Assembly: GCF_003129485.1 (NCBI RefSeq)
Contig: NZ_QFFG01000003.1
Location: 124,001 to 188,000, forward strand
DNA from: Polaribacter aquimarinus
GTDB lineage: Bacteria > Bacteroidota > Bacteroidia > Flavobacteriales > Flavobacteriaceae
Length of the DNA: 64,000 nucleotides
Direction: 5' to 3'
The position numbers were made by a program, and so were the translations under genes. Under the pieces are notes generated by a model, which was given only the letters and a program-made list of their open reading frames with translations, did no database searches and was not told the DNA's origin. Shown piece after piece: positions 26,186 to 35,881 of the stretch (its first letter is position 1; every line of letters begins with the position of its first letter).

Positions 26186-29131
26186 TTATTTTATTTGAAT
26201 TTCGTCTACAAACAACCAACTTCTACCATCGTGTTTGTAGCCTAAATGCCATTTGGGAAGTTTTCCGAGTTTTTTTGCGATAATTTTTATGTATTTTACA
26301 TTTATTCTAGGAGGATGCTTAAAAATAAATTCTTGAATTTTAACATTTTCTCTTTCAATTGTATTTTGTACAGTAAAGCTTCCTAAAGACTCATAGCTTC
26401 TACCATCAAAAGAAACTAAGCATTCAACTTCAGAGGGAAGAAAAATCCAAGAACGTTGGTCTTCTAAAAAGTTCACTTCTATTCTTCCTTCTTTCTTATT
26501 AATTTTCCCCAAATCAACAATCGCAATTAAATCTGTATCAAAATACCCTTGCCAAGTTCCTGTTCTAAAATCTTCTGTTCCAACTATTCCATCAATTAAA
26601 GCATTATCTCCACCAGCATTGTATTGATTGGCATATTTTGTTTTTAAATCAATTTTAATATTCGGGTCAATTTTGTAAAAATCTGTAGTAATGGTTGCGC
26701 TTTTTACACCTTTCTTTTCGGCATACACCGAAAGGTTGATGAATTTATCGATAACAAATGGTTTGTCATATTTTTTATATCCTCCTTTGTAACCAACTCT
26801 GTAAAAAATATCTGCAGTTTCATCAACAGACTTTAACTCAACTGTTGTACTTCCTTTGAAGGCTGTTTTTCCTTTTGCTATAAACGGAGCAGCTACAATA
26901 GTATGTTCTTTAATTTCAGTAGATGGTATAAATTCGTCTTTTGTTCCCCATTTTGTGGGTCGGTTTGTCATTTCAAAAACCAAGTTTCCTCCATTGATAA
27001 TATCTTGATGATGGATGTATGAATACTCGTAATCCTTTCCGTTTAATTTTACAGATTTGATGTATTTATTTTCTTTAGATTGATTTTTAGCTTCTATAGT
27101 AAACGATTTTCCATTTTCTAAATTGAAAGTCGCTTTTTCAAATAACGGACTTCCAATAATATATTGATTAGCACCTGGCGTAACAGGATAAAAACCTAAA
27201 GAGCTAAAAATATACCAAGCACTCATTTGTCCACAATCTTCGTTACCTGAAATTCCGTCTGGAGTATTGGTGTATAATTTTGTTAAAATCTGGCGAGTTT
27301 TTTCTTGGGTTTTATAGGGTTTATTCACAAAATTATACAAATATGCCATATGATGACTGGGTTCATTTCCGTGAGCATATTGCCCAATTAAACCAGTAAT
27401 ATCTGCTTGATGGCGACCAGAAGTATTTGCTTTAGCGGAAAATAATTTATCCAATTGATTTTCTAATTGCTGTTTTCCACCAAGCAAATTTGTAAAACCC
27501 GTAATATCTTGAGGCACATAAAAACTGTATTGCCAAGCATTGGCTTCTGTATAATTAAAATTCACTTCATAAGGATCGAAAGGTGCAAACCACGTATTTC
27601 TAAAACGACCTCTCATAAACTGACTTTCGGGGTCAAAAACATTCTTATAATATTGTGCTCGTTCTAAATACGTTTTGTAGTCTTCTTTTTTCCCTAAAGA
27701 CTTTGCCATTTGTGCAATTGTCCAGTCATCATAAGCATATTCTAAAGTTTTAGAAACCGATTCACTTTCTTTTTCTACAGGAATAAATCCGAAGATTTTA
27801 TACGAATCTAACCCTAATTTATCTCGAGTTGCTGAATGCTTCATGGCTTTAAAAGCTTTTTCAATATCATAATTTTTGATTCCTTTTAAATAGGCATCAG
27901 CAATTACTGGAACTGCGTGATAACCAATCATACAGCCGGTATAATTTGCAGATAAATCCCATATGGGCATTATACCACCTTCATCATATTTTGCTAAAAA
28001 AGTATTGATAAAATCGTTCGTTTTCTCTTGTTCGATAATGGTATATAATGGATGTGCTGCTCTATACGTATCCCAAAGTGAAAACACAGTATAATAATCA
28101 AAACCCACAGATTTGTGAATTTCCATATCCATTCCTCTATACCTTCCATCTACATCTTGATATAAATTTGGTGCTATCGAAACGTGATACATAGATGAAT
28201 AAAAATTTGTTTTATGATCAATATTTGAATCTTCAACAACTATTTTTTCTAATTGCTTTTCCCAAAAATCTTGTGCTGTTTTTTTAACTTGTTCAAAAGT
28301 TTGATTTCCTATTTCTCCTTTTAAATTTTTCTTTGCACCTTCAATATCAACTGCAGAAATTCCTATTTTAATAATAACAGGTTCGTTATTTGGGTTGATA
28401 AAATTCAGTGCTATTTTTTGCCCTCCTATCTCACCTGTTTTTGGTGGCGATTGCAAAACATCTGTAAATTTATGCGATGTTTTAATACTGAAAAACAAAC
28501 GTTGATCTGTTGCCCACGCTTCAGAAAAACGATATCCAGTTAATTCTGTATCAGAAATTCTATTAATTTTTGCATCTAACACTTTATCTCTGTGTAATAA
28601 ATCTAAAATCACAAACTGGTTTTTTGGAGAAGGATAATTGTATTTATGAATTCCACTTCTCTTAGAAACTGTCAATTCTACATTAATATTAGTATCATCT
28701 AAATGTACTTTATAAAAACCAGGTTCTGCTACTTCTTTTTCGTGAGAAAATTTCGATTTATACCCTTCTTTTCCATCAGCACCATTATTAAAAATCTGCT
28801 TATTCGTTGGCATCAATAAAATATCTCCATAATCAGAAACTCCTGTTCCGCTTAAATGTGTATGAGAAAACCCGTAGATTTCATCATCTGAATAATGATA
28901 TCCAGAACAACCGTCCCAACCATCCAAACGTGTATCTGGACTCAATTGCATCATTCCAAATGGCATTGTTGCTCCTGGATACGTATGTCCGTGACCACCT
29001 GTACCAATAAACGGATTTACATACGAAATTAAGTTTTTGTCTTTTTGGGCTGAGGAAATTTCTAAATCAGTTTTGCAAGAAACAATTACGAAAAACACAA
29101 TGAAAAAAGAAAAAAAATGAAGTTTCATCAA
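26186..29131 (-). CDS. GH92 family alpha-mannosidase, lipoprotein
   Basis: A calcium-dependent exo-alpha-mannosidase, the family that trims mannose from N-glycans and yeast mannan. The 981-residue precursor has a lipobox (VFFVIVSC, Cys19 region). The GH92 core spans about residues 35-745: it opens with YVNPFIGTGGHGHTYPGATMP and contains the two hallmark motifs HGNEPSHH and GNEDCGQMSAWY, which carry the acid, base and calcium-binding residues in characterised members. After the core come a chitobiase C-terminal-like beta domain (about 750-825) and an F5/8-type C discoidin-like domain to the end, probably carbohydrate binding. It is first of a three-gene operon; genes follow at 5 and 2 bp. Confidence 0.95.
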   Translation of the reverse strand: MMKLHFFSFFIVFFVIVSCKTDLEISSAQKDKNLISYVNPFIGTGGHGHTYPGATMPFGMMQLSPDTRLDGWDGCSGYHYSDDEIYGFSHTHLSGTGVSDYGDILLMPTNKQIFNNGADGKEGYKSKFSHEKEVAEPGFYKVHLDDTNINVELTVSKRSGIHKYNYPSPKNQFVILDLLHRDKVLDAKINRISDTELTGYRFSEAWATDQRLFFSIKTSHKFTDVLQSPPKTGEIGGQKIALNFINPNNEPVIIKIGISAVDIEGAKKNLKGEIGNQTFEQVKKTAQDFWEKQLEKIVVEDSNIDHKTNFYSSMYHVSIAPNLYQDVDGRYRGMDMEIHKSVGFDYYTVFSLWDTYRAAHPLYTIIEQEKTNDFINTFLAKYDEGGIMPIWDLSANYTGCMIGYHAVPVIADAYLKGIKNYDIEKAFKAMKHSATRDKLGLDSYKIFGFIPVEKESESVSKTLEYAYDDWTIAQMAKSLGKKEDYKTYLERAQYYKNVFDPESQFMRGRFRNTWFAPFDPYEVNFNYTEANAWQYSFYVPQDITGFTNLLGGKQQLENQLDKLFSAKANTSGRHQADITGLIGQYAHGNEPSHHMAYLYNFVNKPYKTQEKTRQILTKLYTNTPDGISGNEDCGQMSAWYIFSSLGFYPVTPGANQYIIGSPLFEKATFNLENGKSFTIEAKNQSKENKYIKSVKLNGKDYEYSYIHHQDIINGGNLVFEMTNRPTKWGTKDEFIPSTEIKEHTIVAAPFIAKGKTAFKGSTTVELKSVDETADIFYRVGYKGGYKKYDKPFVIDKFINLSVYAEKKGVKSATITTDFYKIDPNIKIDLKTKYANQYNAGGDNALIDGIVGTEDFRTGTWQGYFDTDLIAIVDLGKINKKEGRIEVNFLEDQRSWIFLPSEVECLVSFDGRSYESLGSFTVQNTIERENVKIQEFIFKHPPRINVKYIKIIAKKLGKLPKWHLGYKHDGRSWLFVDEIQIK

Positions 29132-29152
29132 AATAGATTATTAGATTCATCT

Positions 29153-29160
29153 CAAATATA
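29153..29160 (-). promoter_or_regulatory. -7 promoter box of the N-glycan operon
   Basis: Reads TATATTTG on the minus strand, 21 bases before the GH92 start. No regulator gene or SusC/SusD pair lies beside it. Confidence 0.5.
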
Positions 29161-29408
29161 ACAGAAAATGAAATTTCATGGTTGTAATCTTCTCTTTTTT
29201 TATTTAAGTTTTTTTAAATTTTATAGATAAAAGACCTACTATTGAAACGAGTAATATTTATTTATTTTTTTTAAAAAACATAATTTTATCTTTTTAAGAA
29301 ACATATACATTTTTGCAAAATATTATTAAAATTTTAAATTAAATACTTAGCTTCTTACTTTACAAAAGAATATCTTAGCTTAAAATTTTTAAAACCCTTT
29401 ATAATACT

Positions 29409-32243
29409 ATGAAAAAAATCTTATTTCTTTTAATGTTTTCATTCTTATTAACTGCTTGTGATTCTAACAAGAAAGTTATTGAAAATAATAAAAATGTTGA
29501 AAAAGTTGTTAAAAACAATAAATCAGTAGCAATACCTATTGACCCAAGCGTCAGAATTGGAAAGCTACCAAACGGAATTACCTATTACATTAAAAACAAT
29601 GGTAAACCTGCTAACAAAGTAGAGTTGCGTTTAGCTATTAATGCAGGTTCTATATTAGAAGATGAAGACCAACTTGGTTTAGCTCATTTTATGGAACATA
29701 TGAATTTTAACGGAACTAAAAACTTTAAAAAGAACGAGTTAATAAACTACTTACAATCTATCGGTGTAAAATTCGGAGCCGATTTAAATGCTTATACTGG
29801 TTTTGATGAAACTGTTTATATTTTACCAATTCCGAGTGATGATGAAGAAAAACTAGAAAAAGGTTTTCAAATTATAGAAGATTGGGCTGGTGGTGCTTTA
29901 TTAGATGGAAAAGATATAGATGAAGAACGTGGAGTTGTATTAGAAGAGTATAGATCTCGAAGAGGAGCTGATAGCAGAATGCTAGAAAACTACTTACCTA
30001 AAATGATGTATGGGTCTAAATACGCTAAAAGACTACCTATTGGTACTGAAGAAAATTTAAAAACTTTTAAACACGAAAGTTTACGTCGCTTTTTTAAAGA
30101 CTGGTACAGACCAGATTTAATGGCTGTAATTGCAGTTGGTGATGTTGATGTTGATAAACTAGAAGCTAAAATAAAAGCGCACTTTAGTAAAATTCCTGCA
30201 GTTAAAAACCCAAGAAAAAGAGAGGCTTTTTCTTTAGAAAATCATAAAGAAACTTTTATTGCTATAGAATCTGATAAGGAAGCACCTTTCTCTCAAGTAC
30301 AGCTCATGTACAAAGATTACAAAGACAGTAAACCTGCGAAATCTGTTGCAGAATATAGAAAATCTATTGTAAAATCTTTATTTGCTCAAATGATAAATAA
30401 TCGTTTAGATGAATTAAGAAACGGAGAAAAACCTCCTTTTGTTTATGGCTTTAGTTATCATGGAGGAACTTACGCAAGAAATAGAAGTGCATACCAATCT
30501 GTTGCAGGTACAAGTGCAGACGGGCAATTAAATGCCTTAAATGCATTGTTAGAGGAAAGTGAAAGAGCAAAACGATATGGTTTCAAAAAAGGAGAACTAG
30601 CTAGAGCTAAAAAAAATGTATTGGCTCGTTTAGAAAAATCTTTTAAAAACAAAGACAAAAATGAATCAAGAAGAGTTGTTGGCGCTTATATCAATCACTT
30701 TTTAAAAGAAACTCCAATTCCAGGAATTGCCTGGACATTCGACATCAATAAAAAAATACTTCCTACAATAACTTTAGAAGAGGTTAATAGTGTTATTGGT
30801 AATTTTTTACATGACGATAATCGTGTAATTATTATTACTGGTCCTAAAAAAGTAGTTACTGAACAGCAAGTTTTAGATGCTCTAAAAACAGTTAAAACTA
30901 AAGAATTAAAAGCTTATGAAGATAAAGAAGTAGCAGCTTCTTTAATTACTAACGAACCAACTATGGGTAAAATAGTTGGCTTAACTAAAAATGATACTTT
31001 AGGCACCAAAACTTTTATTTTAGGTAATGGCGCAAAAGTAACTTACAAAAAAACAGATTTTAAAAATGATGAGGTTTTATTCACAGCCTTTAGTTATGGA
31101 GGAACTTCTTTATATTCTATTGATGAATTAAAAGCAACCAGTTTTGCAAATGGTGCATTAACAGATGCTGGAGTTAATGGGTATTCTATTTCTGACATGA
31201 CTAAAATGATGTCAGGAAAAATAGCAAGAGTAAGACCTTTTATAGGTGGCTTAAGCGAAGGCTTTAATGGTTCTGCATCACCTAAAAATCTAGAAGAACT
31301 TTTTCAGTTAGTCCATTTGTATTTTACGGCATTAAATAAAGATGACAAAGCTTTTAAATCTTCGATAAATAAAAGCAAAAGCTTTTTAGGTAATTTGTTA
31401 GCTAGTCCTAATTTCTTCTTCCAAAAGGAAATGTCCGATTTTATGAATGCTAAAAATCCACGTTATATTGGGTTTCCTTCTCCTGAAAAATATGATGCTG
31501 CTGATTACAATTTAGCTTATGCAAAATACAAAGAGCGTTTTGCGGATGCTGGTGACTTTAATTTTTACTTTGTTGGTAATATTGACGAAAGAAAATTAGC
31601 AGAGTTTTCTATGAAATATATTGCATGCTTACCTGGAAAAAACACTAAAGAAAGTTATAAAGTAAGTGATTTTAGACCTATCAAAGGAAACCACACAAAA
31701 ATTGTTAACAAAGGGAAAGACCCTAAAAGTAGCGTTCAAATTCTTTATCAAGGAGAAACTGAATACAACAAAAAAGAAGCTTTAGCTTTTAAAAGTTTAG
31801 GTGAAATTCTGGGTATAAAACTAACTCAAAAATTAAGAGAAGAAGAAGGTGGCGTCTATTCTTCTAGAACAAATGGTAATATTTCTAAAATGCCTTACGG
31901 TCGTTATAGTTTTTCTGTATCATTTCCTTGTGCACCAGAAAATGTTGAAAAACTTAAAAATATAGTACTTCAAGAAATTTCTAAAATTGTTAAAGATGGA
32001 CCTACTGATGAAGATTTGAGTAAAACTAAAAAGGCTAGAATTTTAAACCATAAGGAAAGTACAAAAAGAAATAGATATTGGTTGAACCTAATTAAGAACG
32101 TAGATTATATGAAAAATGATATTGAAGACGCAACTAATTTTGAAAATAGGGTAAATGCACTTACAAAAGATGATATTCAAAAAGTAGCTAAAAAATACTT
32201 AACAAAAGGATACATTTTAGGAATTTTAAATCCTGAAAAATAA
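29409..32243 (+). CDS. M16 family zinc peptidase, lipoprotein
   Basis: A 944-residue inverzincin of the pitrilysin/M16 family. Lipoprotein signal with Cys17 (FLLTACDSN). The inverted zinc motif is H93-F-M-E96-H97 in LAHFMEHMNFNGT, and the third ligand is a Glu in the RGVVLEEYRSR region about 75 residues later. The second half repeats the M16 fold without the zinc motif, ending with the substrate-binding REEEGGVYSSR segment. Such proteins degrade peptides in the periplasm or on the outer membrane. It is monocistronic and divergent from the GH92 operon, in a 277-bp gap with little other structure. Confidence 0.93.
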   Translation: MKKILFLLMFSFLLTACDSNKKVIENNKNVEKVVKNNKSVAIPIDPSVRIGKLPNGITYYIKNNGKPANKVELRLAINAGSILEDEDQLGLAHFMEHMNFNGTKNFKKNELINYLQSIGVKFGADLNAYTGFDETVYILPIPSDDEEKLEKGFQIIEDWAGGALLDGKDIDEERGVVLEEYRSRRGADSRMLENYLPKMMYGSKYAKRLPIGTEENLKTFKHESLRRFFKDWYRPDLMAVIAVGDVDVDKLEAKIKAHFSKIPAVKNPRKREAFSLENHKETFIAIESDKEAPFSQVQLMYKDYKDSKPAKSVAEYRKSIVKSLFAQMINNRLDELRNGEKPPFVYGFSYHGGTYARNRSAYQSVAGTSADGQLNALNALLEESERAKRYGFKKGELARAKKNVLARLEKSFKNKDKNESRRVVGAYINHFLKETPIPGIAWTFDINKKILPTITLEEVNSVIGNFLHDDNRVIIITGPKKVVTEQQVLDALKTVKTKELKAYEDKEVAASLITNEPTMGKIVGLTKNDTLGTKTFILGNGAKVTYKKTDFKNDEVLFTAFSYGGTSLYSIDELKATSFANGALTDAGVNGYSISDMTKMMSGKIARVRPFIGGLSEGFNGSASPKNLEELFQLVHLYFTALNKDDKAFKSSINKSKSFLGNLLASPNFFFQKEMSDFMNAKNPRYIGFPSPEKYDAADYNLAYAKYKERFADAGDFNFYFVGNIDERKLAEFSMKYIACLPGKNTKESYKVSDFRPIKGNHTKIVNKGKDPKSSVQILYQGETEYNKKEALAFKSLGEILGIKLTQKLREEEGGVYSSRTNGNISKMPYGRYSFSVSFPCAPENVEKLKNIVLQEISKIVKDGPTDEDLSKTKKARILNHKESTKRNRYWLNLIKNVDYMKNDIEDATNFENRVNALTKDDIQKVAKKYLTKGYILGILNPEK

Positions 32244-32260
32244 AATAAATTATTTATATG

Positions 32261-32294
32261 TAAAAGCTCTCAAGAAATTGGGAGCTTTTATTTT
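32261..32294 (+). terminator. Rho-independent terminator after the M16 peptidase
   Basis: Stem TAAAAGCTCTCAA (32261-32273) with TTGGGAGCTTTTA (32278-32290), one T-G wobble, GAAA tetraloop, then TTTT. It overlaps the stop codon of the convergent glycosyltransferase gene. Confidence 0.88.
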
Positions 32295-33244
32295 CTAATA
32301 AAAAACCGACTTTCTAAGAAACCCAAACCATACCCTAAAAACTGTGTTAAAGAAGTAATGATACTTAAAAAAGCAACGTAAAAGTTTTTATTTTGTAACA
32401 ACGAATCAAAGAAAATTAATAAGAAATAGAGACCATAGAAGCATAAGAAATGATTAAAACTAAAAATAGCTAAAATGATACTGAGATCTAATCCAATAAT
32501 AAACAAACTCGGAAACCAATATGTAGGTTTAGCTGTTTTTGGATACTTTTTATTTAAAATTGGTCTTGCGGTTCCAAAACCAAAAGTTTGCTTAAAGAAT
32601 TGCTGAATTGTACTTCTTCTTTTATGATACACAAAAGCCTTTTCTATTAACTGAGTTTCAAAACCATTTTCCCATAAACGAAACGTCAAATCGATATCTT
32701 CTCCGTTTTTCATTTTAGAGAAACCTTTTGTAACGCTAAAAGCTTTATGCGACAAACCTAAATTAAAACTTCTAGGTTGAAATTTACCAACCGCTTGTTT
32801 TTTACCTCGAATTCCACCTGTTGTTAAAACGGATGTCATAGAATAATTAATGGCTTTTTGCAAAGATGTAAAACTTTTATGAGCTGCATCTGGCCCACCA
32901 AAAGCATCTGTATAATTAGTTTCTAAAGCTTTTTTTACTTCTGACACATATTGAGACGGAACAATAACATCAGAATCTAAAATGATAAAATAATTTCCAT
33001 TTGCTTTTTTCATTCCGAAATTACGGCTTGCTCCTGCTCCACTATTTTCTTTAAAAAAGTATTTCAAATTGAGTTTCGGTTTGTATTTTTCAACAACCCT
33101 ATCACTTTTTTCGGTTGAACCATCTTCAATTACTAAAACTTCAAAACCTTCAGTAAAATCTTGTTTTGTAAGACTTTCTAACAACTCGTCAATTTCTTGA
33201 GATCGATTATAAACGGGTATTATGATTGAGAAATTAAGTTTCAA
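32288..33244 (-). CDS. Glycosyltransferase family 2, membrane-associated
   Basis: A 318-residue GT-A glycosyltransferase: SIIIPVYNRSQEIDELLESL at the N-terminus, then VIEDGS, the metal-binding DXD-like LDSDV, and the acceptor-site motif KNGEDIDLTFRLWENGF (ED-x-D region). Two or three hydrophobic segments near residues 240-310 anchor it in the inner membrane. It transfers a sugar from a nucleotide donor, probably in making a surface glycan or lipid. It begins one base after the methyltransferase gene, so they act together or share expression. Donor and acceptor are unknown. Confidence 0.85.
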   Translation of the reverse strand: MKLNFSIIIPVYNRSQEIDELLESLTKQDFTEGFEVLVIEDGSTEKSDRVVEKYKPKLNLKYFFKENSGAGASRNFGMKKANGNYFIILDSDVIVPSQYVSEVKKALETNYTDAFGGPDAAHKSFTSLQKAINYSMTSVLTTGGIRGKKQAVGKFQPRSFNLGLSHKAFSVTKGFSKMKNGEDIDLTFRLWENGFETQLIEKAFVYHKRRSTIQQFFKQTFGFGTARPILNKKYPKTAKPTYWFPSLFIIGLDLSIILAIFSFNHFLCFYGLYFLLIFFDSLLQNKNFYVAFLSIITSLTQFLGYGLGFLESRFFIRK

Positions 33245-33245
33245 A

Positions 33246-34298
33246 TTAGCTTTCTTTATATTGAATTTCTAAAGTATAAGATGGAGATAAAAACAAATTT
33301 TGTTCTCCTAAAATTTTCATTAAAAAGTTAATGACTTTTTTAGGGAAATTTAAAATTTTATTACTGGATTCACTATAAAAATTATTGGTAAATCTTACAG
33401 TGGTTTGTTTATTTTCGATTCTATTTTTTAAGTTTTTGATATCTATAATATGTTCTGCCCAATTACCTGTTAACGGATCGCAAGTATTTGTTGGGTGCTT
33501 TGTATATTCTTTAAAATGGTTTTCTTCCAACTGCTTTTTAGCATAATTGATAATATCTTTACCATACAAACCTCTAGTTGTTTTTGCTAAAATTGTTATT
33601 TTTTTCTCGTCTAAATTAGAAAACTCTTTGGCCAATAGCCTTTTTCTAATTTCTAAAAAAGGCAAGTTAGAATCCCTTTCTTTCCAACCTTTTTTCTTTT
33701 TTGAACCTACATATTCTGCTTTATAATGTATTTTTTTAAGTTTTCTATTAATATTAGGATTACTAGAATTTGCACTCGTCATAAAACAAAGTGAAAAAGG
33801 TTTTGGTAATTTTTTAATCTCTAAGAACCACCCCTCTAAATCGTAAATATGTTCTAAAACATCAAAAGAACACATATGATCTACTTTGATATTATTTTTA
33901 GTAATATAACTTATAAAGTCAGAAATATCTCCTGTTATAAAATAATCTACTTTTAAGTTGATAGCTGAAGAAATTACTTTTACATCTTTTGTAGAAACTT
34001 CGTAAATATCGTTATAAATAACTTTTTTAAAACCCAATTCTACGGCTAAATAAGTGAGAACTCCACAACCTCCTCCATAATCTACAAAACAACTTTCTGA
34101 AACAGGTTTCTGTAAATTACGTATCACTTTTTCTAAAAGTGTTTTATACAAAGGCATAAAAAAAGAGAGCTTATCTATATAATCTTTTAGATATCTTTTG
34201 TTGTAATCAGAAATTGATAGATTTTCTAAATCTAAATCTTTCAATTTTGTTGATAAATCATCAATAGCTTTATTGATTTTAATTTCTGAATTATTCAT
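33246..34298 (-). CDS. SAM-dependent class I methyltransferase
   Basis: A 350-residue cytoplasmic protein. Motif I is VDYGGGCGVLTYLAVELG (about residues 73-90) followed by the acidic residue in VIYNDIYE, and the later SFDVLEHIYDLEGWF resembles the motif of UbiE/COQ5-type methyltransferases. Length exceeds the usual 200-260 because of extra N- and C-terminal helical parts. Substrate unknown; coupling to a GT2 gene one base downstream suggests a surface carbohydrate. About 80 bp upstream of its start lies structured element copy 3. It has the same AT-rich codon use as its neighbours. Confidence 0.8.
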   Translation of the reverse strand: MNNSEIKINKAIDDLSTKLKDLDLENLSISDYNKRYLKDYIDKLSFFMPLYKTLLEKVIRNLQKPVSESCFVDYGGGCGVLTYLAVELGFKKVIYNDIYEVSTKDVKVISSAINLKVDYFITGDISDFISYITKNNIKVDHMCSFDVLEHIYDLEGWFLEIKKLPKPFSLCFMTSANSSNPNINRKLKKIHYKAEYVGSKKKKGWKERDSNLPFLEIRKRLLAKEFSNLDEKKITILAKTTRGLYGKDIINYAKKQLEENHFKEYTKHPTNTCDPLTGNWAEHIIDIKNLKNRIENKQTTVRFTNNFYSESSNKILNFPKKVINFLMKILGEQNLFLSPSYTLEIQYKES

Positions 34299-34392
34299 TA
34301 TTTTTAATTACAGAGCAATTTACAAAAAGGAATCAAAAAAAATGCAAACCAATAGAGATTTGCATTGTATATTTCTAAAAGTTAACAAACAG

Positions 34393-34472
34393 GTTTAGCC
34401 GTGATTGAGCGGTATGTTTGAGCTCTTTTTGTGTTAACAAAAAAGCGAGTAGCGAAAGCGCGAAATAGCTTC
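34393..34472. repeat. Structured intergenic element, copy 3
   Basis: Begins GTTTAGCCGTGATTG and ends AAAGCGCGAAATAGCTTC. Compared with copies 1 and 2 the helix changes from CCTG/CAGG to CGTG (34400-34403) / CGCG (34459-34462), a compensatory C-G to G-C change plus a T-G wobble. The inner stem is CTC-TTTTT with AAAAA-GC-GAG. It ends 32 bases before the fabI stop on the minus strand. Confidence 0.68.
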
Positions 34473-34504
34473 AAACCTTTCGAATACTCTTAAAATGACA
34501 TTTT

Positions 34505-35311
34505 CTACTCAAATTTTTCCATTACAGCATCACTAACCCCCATATTAGAGAAACCTCCATCATGGAATAAGTTTTGCAAGGTTACTTTTTTGGTCAAATC
34601 TGAAAACAGCGAAATGGTGTAATCTGCACAATCTGCTGCAGTTGCGTTTCCAAGCGGACTCATTTTTTCTGCATAGGCAATAAAACCATCAAAACCTTTT
34701 ACACCACTACCAGCAGTTGTTGGTGTTGGCGATTGTGAAATGGTGTTGACACGTACTTTGTGATCGCGACCGAAAAAGTACCCGAAACTACGTGCAATTG
34801 ACTCTAGATAAGCTTTATTATCTGCCATATCGTTATAATCTGGAAATACTCTTTGCGCAGCCATATAGGTTAAGGCAACAATACTTCCCCACTCGTTCAT
34901 GGCTTTTTTGTTGTACAAAACATTCATGGTTTTGTGGAAAGAAACCGCAGAAACATCCCAACCTTTTGTGGTGAAATCGTACTTTGGATCTGTATAATGT
35001 TTTCCCTTTCTTACATTAACAGACATACCAATTGAATGTAGAACAAAATCGATTTTACCACCTAAAATCTCCATCGATTTTTCTACCAAGTTTTCTAAAT
35101 CTTCTACAGAAGTTGCATCTGCAGGGATAATTTGTGAGCCTGTTTTTGCAGCTAAAGCATCTAACTCTCCCATTCTCATGGCTATTGGTGCATTTGTTAA
35201 GACAAATTCTGCTCCTTGTTCGTGTGCTTTTTCCGCTACTTTCCAAGCAATTGAGTGTTCGTTTAACGCTCCAAAAATAATTCCTTTTTTTCCTTTTAGT
35301 AAGTTATACAT
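34505..35311 (-). CDS. fabI: Enoyl-[acyl-carrier-protein] reductase (NADH), FabI type
   Basis: Catalyses the last step of each fatty-acid elongation cycle. The 268-residue SDR protein starts with a FabI-type cofactor loop (GIIFGALNEHSIAWKVAE) and has SIGMSVNVRKG; the catalytic residues are the Tyr pair in LTYMAAQRVFPDY and the Lys in MADNKAYLES, matching Tyr146, Tyr156 and Lys163 of E. coli FabI. The C-terminus has the substrate-loop NTISQSPTPTTAG. It is the last of a minus-strand run with recN and the TPR gene (43-bp gap). A second, unrelated enoyl reductase (fabV) is at 57505-58692. Confidence 0.95.
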   Translation of the reverse strand: MYNLLKGKKGIIFGALNEHSIAWKVAEKAHEQGAEFVLTNAPIAMRMGELDALAAKTGSQIIPADATSVEDLENLVEKSMEILGGKIDFVLHSIGMSVNVRKGKHYTDPKYDFTTKGWDVSAVSFHKTMNVLYNKKAMNEWGSIVALTYMAAQRVFPDYNDMADNKAYLESIARSFGYFFGRDHKVRVNTISQSPTPTTAGSGVKGFDGFIAYAEKMSPLGNATAADCADYTISLFSDLTKKVTLQNLFHDGGFSNMGVSDAVMEKFE

Positions 35312-35354
35312 AATATTGTTATTGTTTTTTAGCTGTTAGATATTAAGTACTCGA

Positions 35355-35876
35355 TTAAATTTTGTTGATTAATGAGAGTTTTTGAAATATGTTCATTTTG
35401 CTTTTTAAGCGATTTATGGATGCATATAGCTCTTCCATAAACTGATTATTAATTGCTCCCTTAACTGCTAGTTTATAATACTTATGCGCTTCTAAATACT
35501 CACCTTTCAATTCAAAAGCTTGTGCCATTTTATTATAAATAGTTCCAGCATCAGCAACTCCTTTATCAGCATATTTTTTCCCAAAATTTATCAATTCATC
35601 ATATTTATTCATTTCTAATAATAAATAGGCATAATTTGCATACACACCTTGATAATCTGGAGAAAACTTTAAAGCTAATTCCAGATGCTCTTTTGCTTTA
35701 GTATGGTTGTTAAATTTAACTGAATACAACCACCCTAAATGATTGTGAGCTCTACCATAATCTGGGTATTCATTTAATAAATCTAATAGTACTTCTTTTG
35801 CTTCTTTAATTTTGTTATCATCTATTAGGTTATCTGCTTCAAAAAATAAATCTTCCGCTTTGCTTTCGTCTGTCAT
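35355..35876 (-). CDS. TPR-repeat protein
   Basis: A 173-residue protein without signal peptide, so cytoplasmic. It has about four tetratricopeptide-like helix pairs (residues 8-150, for example YGRAHNHLGWLYSVKFNNHTKAKEHLE and YQGVYANYAYLLLEMNKYDEL). The C-terminal stretch SINRLKSKMNIFQKLSLINKI is basic and amphipathic. Start lies 5 bp after the recN stop, so it is cotranscribed. Function unknown; it probably mediates protein contacts. Confidence 0.75.
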   Translation of the reverse strand: MTDESKAEDLFFEADNLIDDNKIKEAKEVLLDLLNEYPDYGRAHNHLGWLYSVKFNNHTKAKEHLELALKFSPDYQGVYANYAYLLLEMNKYDELINFGKKYADKGVADAGTIYNKMAQAFELKGEYLEAHKYYKLAVKGAINNQFMEELYASINRLKSKMNIFQKLSLINKI

Positions 35877-35881
35877 TTTTA

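Noticed and set aside
26181-26219. 13-residue extension of the glycosylasparaginase
   Set aside because: It overlaps the GH92 gene and precedes the Tat signal; the ATG at 26180 gives a clean signal peptide.
27467-27667. 66-residue plus-strand frame within GH92
   Set aside because: Shadow frame antisense to a well-conserved GH92 core.
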